Part shown: positions 6,975 to 13,393 of the stretch, piece by piece
How the letters are laid out: each line of letters begins with the position of its first letter
Position numbering within the stretch: the stretch's first letter is position 1
NCBI RefSeq assembly: GCF_031198435.1
Contig: NZ_CP133548.1
Location: 1,986,501-2,050,500, forward strand
Direction: 5' to 3'
Origin: Pleionea litopenaei
GTDB taxonomy: Bacteria; Pseudomonadota; Gammaproteobacteria; Enterobacterales; Kangiellaceae
Length of the DNA stretch: 64,000 bases
The notes under the pieces: generated by a model
Database searches by the model: none
What the model saw: only the letters and a program-made list of their open reading frames with translations
What the model was told of the DNA's origin: nothing
Position numbers and translations under genes: made by a program

Positions 6975-7295
6975 TGAGTTTTCAAACTCTTGCTCAAGTT
7001 TGATTTCTTTCACATCCATCATATATGGTTTTTCAAGTCCTTCAGACTGAAGTACTTTTTCGTACTGTAATAGGCTTCCTTGCAATCTTTCTGCAAGGCT
7101 TAATGCCTCATAGTACATATCTTCGTCTTTATACTCCTTGGCCTTATCCATAAAATAAGTAGCTGCAGACAACATTGTACTAAGAGTATCACCTTGTAGG
7201 GCTACCACAGGAAACTTACGACCAGGCATATGCACAATGCCACTATTGGAAACATGATCGTATAGCTTTACTTTTTCAGGATATTCTTCAGCCAT
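6972..7295 (-). CDS. Conserved small cassette protein, possibly DUF6959-like (107 aa)
   Basis: The N-terminal half reads VSNSGIVHMPGRKFPVVALQ followed by GDTLSTML. To me this recalls a family of small proteins with a PGR-x-FPG/V-x-x-QGDTL motif (named DUF6959 from memory, not verified). The C-terminal half is helical and charged, with an acidic EQEFENS tail. There is no signal peptide or membrane segment. The function is unknown. Its stop codon lies inside the R'' box of the attC at 6881-6974, and the ATG follows the next attC boundary closely. Confidence 0.7.
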   Translation of the reverse strand: MAEEYPEKVKLYDHVSNSGIVHMPGRKFPVVALQGDTLSTMLSAATYFMDKAKEYKDEDMYYEALSLAERLQGSLLQYEKVLQSEGLEKPYMMDVKEIKLEQEFENS

Positions 7296-7303
7296 ATTTA
7301 CTC

Positions 7304-7378
7304 ATAACGCTTGCCTCAATTGAGACGCTTTTTGTTTTAGCCTTCAATTGCTGGCTTTTTTTATGGCAGGACTAACGG
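7304..7378 (-). repeat. attC site with weak R'' box
   Basis: R' ATAACGC is at 7304-7310. Complementary arms are CCTCAATTGAGAC and CCTTCAATTG. The R'' side (GGACTAACGG at 7369-7378) does not match GTTRRRY well. Confidence 0.55.
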
Positions 7379-7764
7379 TAATCGAATTTAACCATTGCTG
7401 GCATCAATTCTTCGTTAATCGTATCTCTTAATATTTCTATTTCGTTCTTAAGCTCCACAACTCTATTGTTTAGGTCAGGAAAAGTAGACCAAAACTCTTT
7501 CGGTATTCTAAGAATACTTGCAAGTAAGTCGCCAGCATACATATCACCCGAAACGAGCGGGTTGTCTTCTAAGATATTTAGTGCCAAAGGCACAAGGTAG
7601 TCCAAACCAATGTTTTGCCCTATAAGCATTCGCAAATTTTCAGGCGTAAGCTCGGATATTGGAATAGCCTTAAGTGCATGACAGCTTTTAGCTAGGTTCG
7701 AGTCAAACTTGGGTTTTCCCCATTTGCTGTTCTCTAACTCTTCCAATGATTTAGATACGTCCAC
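7372..7764 (-). CDS. CdiI_3-like contact-dependent inhibition immunity protein (130 aa)
   Basis: The sequence has the hallmarks of the CdiI_3 family: an N-terminal KSLEELENSKWG, then CHALKAIPISELTPENLRML followed by IGQNIGLDYLVPLALNILED, and then GDMYAGDLLASIL. Members of this family neutralise the toxic tips of CdiA effectors delivered by neighbouring cells. No cdiA or cdiB gene is nearby, so this is an orphan immunity gene carried as a mobile cassette, presumably protecting the host from a competitor's toxin. Cytosolic; no signal peptide. The family assignment is from motif memory, without a profile search. Confidence 0.8.
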   Translation of the reverse strand: MDVSKSLEELENSKWGKPKFDSNLAKSCHALKAIPISELTPENLRMLIGQNIGLDYLVPLALNILEDNPLVSGDMYAGDLLASILRIPKEFWSTFPDLNNRVVELKNEIEILRDTINEELMPAMVKFDYR

Positions 7765-7775
7765 GTTGCTCCTTA

Positions 7776-7843
7776 GTAGCCATAAAGATTACTTCAAAAT
7801 TTCATGCGTTTTTTGCATAAATATTTTGCTAGTCCTTGTTATA
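7776..7843 (-). repeat. Degenerate attC site
   Basis: The R'' box CTTGTTATAC is at 7835-7844. Partial arms GCGTTTTTTGC lie near 7806. The R' side (GCCATAAAG near 7778) lacks the ACGCC core, so the boundary to the CdiI_3-like cassette is decayed. Confidence 0.4.
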
Positions 7844-7942
7844 CGTTCGGACATGCTACATCCCAACAATGTTGATAGACTTTCATGTTCTGAAAGTTAC
7901 ATCTTTCTTTGAGCTTAGTTTCAAGCTCAATAAAGAACGGGT
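7839..7942 (-). pseudogene. 5'-truncated cassette gene fragment
   Basis: An open frame entering from the attC boundary at about 7942 encodes FFIELETKLKERCNFQNMK and then VYQHCWDVACPNV with a stop at 7839 inside an R''-type box. It has no start codon of its own. It looks like the C-terminal end of a gene whose 5' part was lost when cassettes were rearranged. No family was recognised. Confidence 0.4.
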
Positions 7943-8059
7943 AACGCTGAGCTAAGTGGCTGCCAACGCCTAGATTACTAAAACCATTGCACCTTAACCA
8001 CAAAACTCACTGAAACTAAAAATGCCACGCGTTGGCAGTCCACTTGAGCGACTTGTTAT
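7942..8059 (-). repeat. attC site, long and well paired
   Basis: R' TAACGCT is at 7942-7948 and R'' CTTGTTATG at 8052-8060. The arms AAGTGGCTGCCAACGC (7963-7979) and GCGTTGGCAGTCCACTT (8029-8045) pair almost perfectly apart from one extra base, the typical unpaired extrahelical position of attC. Confidence 0.88.
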
Positions 8060-8068
8060 GTGTATTTA

Positions 8069-8518
8069 TTACGACTCTATCCAAGGTTTAAAGTATCCAG
8101 TTAGAAATTCTGGAAATGAGTTATACACAACTTTAGAGTTTCCGGATTCAAAACTGACAATTGCAAACTCCCCGTTTGAGGATTTCTCAGCTGTATCTAG
8201 GCAGTATGCGCCGTCCTCGTTTAATTGCAGTACCCAAAGGTTTTCACCTAAATTCGGATAGTCCTCTCTCAGAAAACACGTATCTGCATAAATATTACCT
8301 CCTGACAACGACAGGGGGTCTAATTCGCTAATGCCACTGAGAAAACAATCGTAAATGCCAAGTGCTCCAAACTCGAGGAGAAACTCCTTTAATAAAATCG
8401 GTAATTGAATACCCATTTTATCTTCCAAGGTCTCTATTGCATCAAGTGAAACACCACCACTAACCCATACTTCGTGCCCGTTTTTTCTCACTATATCGAT
8501 TTTATTTTGAATATCCAT
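8069..8518 (-). CDS. SMI1/KNR4 (SUKH) family protein, probable immunity protein (149 aa)
   Basis: The segment ETLEDKMGIQLPILLKEFLL plus EFGALGIYD is the characteristic N-terminal SUKH signature (helix, LP.....F...G). It is followed by LREDYPNLGENLWVLQLNED and the late WxPW-like end (FKPWIES). SUKH proteins often act as immunity proteins against nuclease or other toxin domains of polymorphic and contact-dependent systems. No cognate toxin is nearby. I chose the ATG at 8516-8518 (MDIQNKIDIV). Upstream in-frame ATGs run toward the insertion sequence whose left end begins at about 8551. Insertion of that element separated this gene from the upstream cassettes. Confidence 0.8.
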   Translation of the reverse strand: MDIQNKIDIVRKNGHEVWVSGGVSLDAIETLEDKMGIQLPILLKEFLLEFGALGIYDCFLSGISELDPLSLSGGNIYADTCFLREDYPNLGENLWVLQLNEDGAYCLDTAEKSSNGEFAIVSFESGNSKVVYNSFPEFLTGYFKPWIES

Positions 8519-8666
8519 TATTACACCATCGATCGTATGACACATAGACATAATGACTCCCTAGGAGTCTCAATTGAAATTCAGTGCTAGCCCCCTATCG
8601 TGGGTTAGCTTTTCAGCCAGTGCCATACTATATGAGTCATCACACACCATATAAACGGAGGCTAGC

Positions 8667-9821
8667 ATGAACAACGATACCATAACATTTATTGGCATGG
8701 ATACTCATAAAGAGTTCACAGAAATAGCGTATTCAGGTTATGCGAGAGAGACGGCAATCGAGCATTTTGGTCGAATCAAAACGACCAAACCAGCGATTAC
8801 TAAATTTGCTAAACAAATGCAATCTAAGTTCCCAAAAGCAACGCTGCATTTTGTTTACGAAGCAGGCCCTTGCGGCTATTGGGTTTACCGTTTGTTAACC
8901 AGCCTCGGGCATTGTTGCTATGTCGTAGCCCCCTCTCTTATTCCTAAAAAGCCAGGCGATAAAATAAAAACTGATAAACGTGATGCTATTAATCTCACCC
9001 GTCTTTTAAAGAATGCCGATATCATTCCGATTTACGTACCCGAACCAGAAGATGAAGCCATTCGTGATTTGTCTCGTGCAAGAGAGCGCGCCATGAATGA
9101 TTTGTGTGACGCGAAATATCAACTTAAAGCGCTGCTACTTCGCAATCATATTAATTATGAAGGCAAAGCCAATTGGTCATTAAAACATTTACGTTGGCTA
9201 ACAGAATTGGTATTGCCTCATCCCGCACAACAAATTGTACTTCAGGAAATGATTCAAACCGTCACGGAACGAATAGCGAGATTAAAAAGATTGGATAACG
9301 AGCTAGTTCATCAGGTGAAACACTGGCGTTACTACCCTGTTGTTAAAGCAATTCAAGCGATGCGTGGTGTGAGGCTTTTAGTTGCGGCTGGAGTCATTGC
9401 AGAACTAGGCGATCTCACTCGCTTCGACCATCCAAGAAAACTCATGAGTTATGTGGGTCTCATTCCGGGCGAGCATTCCAGTGGAGGGAGACGAAAAGTG
9501 GGTAGCATTACAAAGTGTGGTAATGGTCGAGCGCGACGACTGCTCACCGAGGGTGCTCATTGTTATCGCTATCCGGCTAACATTTCAACTGAATTACAAA
9601 TCAGGCAAGAAAGTTTAAGTAAAGAAATTATCGACATTGCCTGGAAGGCACAACTTCGTTTGTGCAAACGCTACCAACGCCTCATGAAACGAGGTAAACA
9701 TTACAATGTCGTGATTACTGCTGTCGCACGAGAAATGATTGCCTATATTTGGGCAATCAGTCGCGAAGTTGTTATAACAAAAGTTAATCCTAAACAGCGG
9801 CTGTCTCGCGTACCCGCATGA
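8667..9821 (+). CDS. IS110-family DEDD transposase, IS1111 type (384 aa)
   Basis: The RuvC-like N-terminal domain contains the DEDD residues: Asp in FIGMDTHKEF (about residue 11), Glu in VYEAGPCGYW, and two Asp in KTDKRDAINL. The C-terminal Transposase_20 domain includes RGVRLLVAAGVIAELGDL and PGEHSSGGRRKVG, with the serine region used as second active-site part in this family. Length is normal and the frame intact, so this copy is probably active. A GGAGG ribosome binding site precedes the ATG, and a hairpin (GCTAGCC...GGGTTAGC, 8585-8610) lies in the leader. Confidence 0.93.
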   Translation: MNNDTITFIGMDTHKEFTEIAYSGYARETAIEHFGRIKTTKPAITKFAKQMQSKFPKATLHFVYEAGPCGYWVYRLLTSLGHCCYVVAPSLIPKKPGDKIKTDKRDAINLTRLLKNADIIPIYVPEPEDEAIRDLSRARERAMNDLCDAKYQLKALLLRNHINYEGKANWSLKHLRWLTELVLPHPAQQIVLQEMIQTVTERIARLKRLDNELVHQVKHWRYYPVVKAIQAMRGVRLLVAAGVIAELGDLTRFDHPRKLMSYVGLIPGEHSSGGRRKVGSITKCGNGRARRLLTEGAHCYRYPANISTELQIRQESLSKEIIDIAWKAQLRLCKRYQRLMKRGKHYNVVITAVAREMIAYIWAISREVVITKVNPKQRLSRVPA

Positions 9822-10108
9822 ATAAAAAGTTTTGGATTCAATGGCAGATTAAACCACGGCAGGTGGTGCAATCTCCGACGGCGTTAGGATGGCTGATTAT
9901 GAAATTTAATTAGATCCACGAGCATAGACTGAAGACAGGCACCACGACGAAATAAGTAAGGTAGGTAAATCGCTTCGCGATAAAATCCACGGATACCAGC
10001 ATGAGAACCGTCGAAAGTTACTGGCTTTAATCTGTAATTGAATCCATTCAATTTTATACAATAGCGCTTTGTAAAAATAAGTGGGGATTAGTGCGTTTTA
10101 ATTGACAA
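9822..10108 (+). ncRNA. Candidate bridge RNA region of the IS1111-type element
   Basis: The 290-bp non-coding 3' end has no open frame but several potential stems, for example AAATCGCTTCGCGAT near 9967 and CCAGCATGAG...TTACTGG near 9997-10024. IS1111-group elements are reported to encode their guide (bridge) RNA in this end. At 9880-9887 it contains GGCGTTAG, followed by GAT. This matches the attC R' core (GGCGTTA) shared by nearly all sites in this array and could be the target-binding guide. The RNA boundaries and folding are inferred only. Confidence 0.55.
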
Positions 10109-10120
10109 AGGGAGTCATAC

Positions 10121-10175
10121 CAACGCCTAAAGCAGAGGCGCCGCTTGCGGCGTCCTGCTGGCTTTACTTGTTAGT
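10121..10175 (-). repeat. attC site, interrupted at its R' side by the IS1111-type element
   Basis: The remaining site runs from AACGCC at 10122-10127 to R'' TTGTTAG at 10169-10175. It contains strong arms GCCGCTTGCGGC (10139-10150) and AGCAGAGG...CCTGCT. The base next to the core (ACCAACGCC) comes from the inserted element. Confidence 0.75.
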
Positions 10176-10648
10176 TGCTCTATTTCTAGCCATACCATTG
10201 CATCAAAATGTTTACCGTTAATTAACATAAACTTCTCTGTAGAAACACCAACAACCTCGTAATTGTGGTCTCGAAGCACCTTTGCAATTGACTTTATATA
10301 GGAACAATTTAATAACGCCTCTTGAAATGGCTTACGAAGTGGCTTTACTTTTGGGTTATGCATATTGCCAGCAGATGTGTACGCTGCTTTCAGTTCATTT
10401 GGATAATGCTCGCTTAGATAGCCTTGAACTTCAACTTGCAAGCTACCTGAATTTAACTGAATTACTCGCCCTAAATTAATGCCAGACAGCTTGCGGCTTT
10501 CTTCGCCTATAATTTTCCCGAGATCGGAAATCTGGCCACCCCTTAATAAGAGGTTATATTTAGATTCATCCTTGTAATGATCCCTTACTTCCCAAGCTTG
10601 AACACTTAGAGAATAAATCAAAATCAATACTGAGAATATGGCACGCAT
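10127..10648 (-). CDS. Periplasmic cassette protein of unknown function (173 aa)
   Basis: The N-terminus MRAIFSVLILIYSLSVQA is a signal peptide with cleavage after VQA. The mature part has an N-terminal DHYKDESKYNLLLRGG segment and a conserved-looking C-terminal half (ALLNCSYIKSIAKVLRDHNY). It ends with AMVWLEIEQ and then reads on through the attC (LTSKASRTPQAAPLL) to a stop at 10127, so the last 15 residues are attC-derived. No family was recognised. It probably acts in the periplasm. Confidence 0.65.
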   Translation of the reverse strand: MRAIFSVLILIYSLSVQAWEVRDHYKDESKYNLLLRGGQISDLGKIIGEESRKLSGINLGRVIQLNSGSLQVEVQGYLSEHYPNELKAAYTSAGNMHNPKVKPLRKPFQEALLNCSYIKSIAKVLRDHNYEVVGVSTEKFMLINGKHFDAMVWLEIEQLTSKASRTPQAAPLL

Positions 10649-10668
10649 TCTAAATCCTTGAGGGCAAC

Positions 10669-10728
10669 TAACGCTTATTTAAATTGTGAGGCTTCTTTTT
10701 AGCCGAATCCATTTCTAATCCTTGTTAG
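10669..10728 (-). repeat. attC site
   Basis: R' CTAACGC is at 10669-10675 and R'' CTTGTTAGG at 10721-10729. The GAGGCTTC...TAGCCGAAT arms pair weakly. Confidence 0.7.
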
Positions 10729-11036
10729 GCACGTTTTCGACTGATTGAAAATGTACCAGACTCGTATACAAAACTGAGAGCGCTATCTGCACTTTGAAAT
10801 TCTAATTTTCCCGAATTATAGTCTATCTCTGTTACCGGTACAGAAACTCCATCAAGCGGACCAATTCCCTCTATCGTTCCATCATCTGGATATATCACTG
10901 AATAGTCTCGCGCAACTCGCTCGAACGAATCTAAGGAGAAAACTCCTCTTCCCGAATGGCTAACGGTTATCAGATACTCCATATTTGGATCGCAACCTGC
11001 TGCGACTACCCCACCGATTGAAATATGCTTAACCAT
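10725..11036 (-). CDS. Cassette protein of unknown function (103 aa)
   Basis: This small soluble, beta-rich protein starts MVKHISIGGVVAAGCDPNME. Segments include YLITVSHSGRGVFSLDSFER and a C-terminal SFVYESGTFSISRKRA. It has no signal peptide and no membrane helix. The alternating pattern would suit a compact beta-barrel or sandwich, but I cannot assign a family. Its stop lies in the attC at 10669-10728 and its start ATG is within ten bases of the next attC boundary. Confidence 0.6.
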   Translation of the reverse strand: MVKHISIGGVVAAGCDPNMEYLITVSHSGRGVFSLDSFERVARDYSVIYPDDGTIEGIGPLDGVSVPVTEIDYNSGKLEFQSADSALSFVYESGTFSISRKRA

Positions 11037-11045
11037 TTACATGCC

Positions 11046-11104
11046 TAACGCCCGCAACAACGGTGAGCAACTTGTTGCGAGTCCTGTTGCTTGCGCTTGT
11101 TATG
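11046..11104 (-). repeat. attC site
   Basis: R' CTAACGCC is at 11045-11052 and R'' CTTGTTATG at 11096-11104. The arms GCAACAACGG and TCCTGTTGC pair, with CAACTTGTTG as an inner palindrome. In cassette orientation the R' junction reads GGCGTTAGGCAT, close to the GGCGTTAGGAT in the candidate bridge RNA. Confidence 0.78.
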
Positions 11105-11792
11105 CGCCATATGCGGCCCGCCTTAACTGATTTTGTAATGTCGCTTGTTCACCATCAGAGCTATCAAATGTTTCATAAGGTGTATTAATTTCTACAACAT
11201 CACTGTTATTTAGCTCAGAAATGTTGGCAAAATCTCTTAGCTTGGCCAAATCTGTTATTAATGATTTAGCCAGCCACATTGGAGAGGACACTGTTTCTCG
11301 GTAACCATTCTTTAGAACAAACCTGCCGGGGTTGTTAGAGATATCCACCACCTCTTGTTCTAAAGGAAACGGTAAATTATTAGAGGCTTTAGGCAGTTGT
11401 GAATGATCTTTCCCTGCCGAATCATAGAGCAAAGTATCTTCTGCATTTTGCCAATAGTAATACTCTCGATTGTGAATAAAGGCTTGAGTTACTGGCAACT
11501 CTTGAATGAAAAGCTCCACTAACTCTTTTAGATAAGATATATGAACGCCTTGTGAATTTATAATCAAAAAGTCGTGCTCGTGGTTTGCGACTGAGCCTCC
11601 ATGAATATCTTTGAATAAATGCCCTGAAAGAGAAAGATAGCCTCCGCTCTCAATTTTTTGCACCTGATCAGCAGTTGAATAATCCTCTACCGAAAGTCCG
11701 ATCTTTGGGCACAGCTTATCGAGGGTGTATAGAACATCCTTGGCGTCTACTGTTTGGTATTCAAAAGTTAGCTCTATTTCGTACATAGCCAC
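11100..11792 (-). CDS. Cassette protein of unknown function (230 aa)
   Basis: This is the largest cassette product. It is acidic and soluble, starting MAMYEIELTFEYQTVDAKDV. An apparent ferredoxin-like N-terminal half runs to about residue 110. After that come HNREYYYWQNAEDTLLYD and a C-terminal region with SSPMWLAKSLITDLAKLRDF. There is no signal peptide, membrane helix or recognised catalytic motif. Its position as second cassette from attI suggests it is expressed if the cassette promoter is active. No family assignment. Confidence 0.65.
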   Translation of the reverse strand: MAMYEIELTFEYQTVDAKDVLYTLDKLCPKIGLSVEDYSTADQVQKIESGGYLSLSGHLFKDIHGGSVANHEHDFLIINSQGVHISYLKELVELFIQELPVTQAFIHNREYYYWQNAEDTLLYDSAGKDHSQLPKASNNLPFPLEQEVVDISNNPGRFVLKNGYRETVSSPMWLAKSLITDLAKLRDFANISELNNSDVVEINTPYETFDSSDGEQATLQNQLRRAAYGA

Positions 11793-11805
11793 TCAATCAA
11801 AGCGC

Positions 11806-11909
11806 ATAACGCTTTGCTAAGGGGCAGTTTTGTAGTTGATTTGCTTTTATGCTACACAGCATAAAAGTGAAGCGACGTAAAAACTGTCCCTGCTTGAGCA
11901 ACTTGTTAT
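11806..11909 (-). repeat. attC site
   Basis: R' ATAACGC is at 11807-11813 and R'' CTTGTTATG at 11902-11910. The arms GGGGCAGTTTT and AAAACTGTCCC pair, and TTTTATGCTACACAGCATAAAA forms a strong apical hairpin near 11847-11868. Confidence 0.85.
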
Positions 11910-12196
11910 GCATTGGCCATGACCAAAGCAACTAACTGTAGTGCAAATGCAAGAATAAAAAAGACAAACCCAGTAATTAGAAGCCCCTTCTTCTGAGCTG
12001 CTTCAACATGAGCTGTAGAATTACCAAGATGATGTATGTTTCCTTGGTGATTGGGCATTAACTGTTGAATATTTACTTCATGGCAGCCCGCCACCAAAGA
12101 TAAGGCGGAAAGTATTCCCGTGACTCTGTAGGCAAGAATACCTGAACCAATAATGCCCATTATTGCTGCGATAATTTTTATACTTTCTACAGTCAT
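11906..12196 (-). CDS. Membrane cassette protein next to attI (96 aa)
   Basis: The ATG at 12194-12196, with AAGGAAA upstream, opens a protein with an N-terminal hydrophobic segment (about residues 5-36, IIAAIMGIIGSGILAYRV) and a C-terminal one (about 70-92, GLLITGFVFFILAFALQL). Between them lies a His-rich polar loop (NHQGNIHHLGNSTAHVEAA). It is the first cassette after attI, so it should be the best expressed of the array. Its function is not recognised. Confidence 0.65.
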   Translation of the reverse strand: MTVESIKIIAAIMGIIGSGILAYRVTGILSALSLVAGCHEVNIQQLMPNHQGNIHHLGNSTAHVEAAQKKGLLITGFVFFILAFALQLVALVMANA

Positions 12197-12222
12197 AACT
12201 TTCCTTCGAATCTGATTGATGC

Positions 12223-12300
12223 ATAACAGTTGATTGTATTCAGTAAAACTCATTTTAATTCAAACGCTTGTTTAGATTTTACTGAATAATTTATTTAAAT
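12223..12300 (-). other. Probable attI region
   Basis: The junction GCATAACAGTTG at 12221-12232 has the TAAC core of the other cassette boundaries, but the sequence to its right lacks attC arms. This is therefore where the first cassette meets the integron platform, as expected for attI upstream of intI. The precise right limit cannot be read from sequence. Confidence 0.6.
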
Positions 12301-12321
12301 CTGATACTTACCTAACTTCAA
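12293..12321 (-). promoter_or_regulatory. Candidate cassette promoter Pc
   Basis: On the - strand TTGAAG (12316-12321) and TTAAAT (12293-12298) are 17 bases apart and would drive transcription through attI into the cassettes. TTGACT at 12327-12332 offers an alternative -35. Weak consensus match only. Confidence 0.35.
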
Positions 12322-12343
12322 TTTAAAGTCAATCCCGCAACTA

Positions 12344-12432
12344 TGTAACTTTACTGCGTACAATTCCTGACTCACTTTTTGACAGCCTTTAAAATCAATG
12401 AGTTACAAAAGTGAAGCGTCGTAGTTACATGA
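12344..12432. repeat. Imperfect inverted repeat between attI and intI
   Basis: CTATGTAACT near 12343 and AGTTACAT near 12423 are inverted, as are CACTTTTTG near 12375 and CAAAAGTG near 12407. The layout resembles an extended attC-like fold, and AAAGTGAAGCG is shared with the attC at 11806-11909. Its role is unknown; it may be part of attI or a fossil attC. Confidence 0.4.
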
Positions 12433-12435
12433 AGC

Positions 12436-12464
12436 TTGACAAATACTACTTATACAAGTAGCTT
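12436..12464 (+). promoter_or_regulatory. intI promoter with a palindromic operator candidate
   Basis: TTGACA (12436-12441) and TAGCTT (12459-12464) are spaced by 17 bases. A perfect 6-bp inverted repeat, CTACTTATACAAGTAG (12446-12461), fills the spacer and overlaps the -10. That is where a repressor such as LexA sits at other integrase genes, although the sequence is not the canonical CTGT-N8-ACAG box. Confidence 0.55.
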
Positions 12465-13393
12465 TATTTTAAGCATCAAGGAGGATGTAAAATGACGCAA
12501 AAGCCAAAATTCATGCGACTAGTCAGGGACAGGATCAGAACGATGCAGTACTCTTACTTCACCGAAAAGAGCTATGTTTATTGGATTAAGAGCTATATTC
12601 ATTTTCATCAGCTCAAACACCCGCAGGACATGTCTTCAACTCACGTCAACGATTTCCTGACCTACCTCGCAGTCACTCGTAAAGTTTCGCCAGCAACACA
12701 GAATCAAGCTTTATGTGCGCTAGTGTTCCTTTATAAAGAGGTTGTAAAACAACCGCTTGGAGAGAATAAAATCAATGCTGTACGGTCAAAATCTCATCGT
12801 AATTTACCAGTGGTCCTCTCTCCAGCAGAAGTAAAACGACTTCTCAATTCAATGCACGGTTTACCTCAATTAATGGCAAAACTGCTCTATGGTACTGGAT
12901 TGAGAAAAACAGAAATTCATCGAATTCGAGTGAAGGACATCGACTTTGATCGCAATCTAATCATTGTTAAACGCGGTAAAGGGAAAAAAGACAGACCTTT
13001 ACCATTGCCCGATGCATGTCGCAAAGAACTGCAAAATCAAATTGAATTTGTTAAGCAGCTTCATCTAAAAGACCGAAGAGAAAACGTTAATGGTGTAGAG
13101 ATGCCTTATGCACTAGAGCGAAAGGAACCTAATGCAGGAAAAGCGCTTGCGTGGCAATGGGTATTCCCGAGTCTTCGATTAAGTACTGATCCTCGAACAC
13201 TCATTGTACGCAGACACCATGTTCACCCCTCTGTTTTCGCTAAACATGTTAAAAATGCCGTTAAAAAAGCCGAAATTAATAAGAAAGTAACAGCCCACGT
13301 TTTTCGTCATTCTTTTGCAACACACTTATTAGAATCGGGAGCTGATATTAGAACGGTACAAGAACTATTAGGTCATACTGACGTTAGAACAAC

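Larger units (their letters stand above)
8551..10120 (+). mobile_element. IS110/IS1111-family element inserted in an attC core, about 1.57 kb
   Basis: It encodes a DEDD transposase. It carries subterminal inverted repeats ATGACTCCCT (8553-8562) and AGGGAGTCAT (10109-10118) followed inward by matching CAATT tracts, a feature of the IS1111 subgroup. No target duplication is seen, as usual for the family. The left flank reads AGACAT and the right flank AACGCC. Joined, they give AGACATAACGCC, a normal attC R' junction of this array, so the element sits in the core site. That is the behaviour of the described IS1111-attC group. The exact ends are uncertain by a few bases. Confidence 0.85.

Noticed and set aside
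12344-12432. A further gene cassette between attI and intI
   Set aside because: No open frame and no R'/R'' boxes; only an imperfect palindrome.
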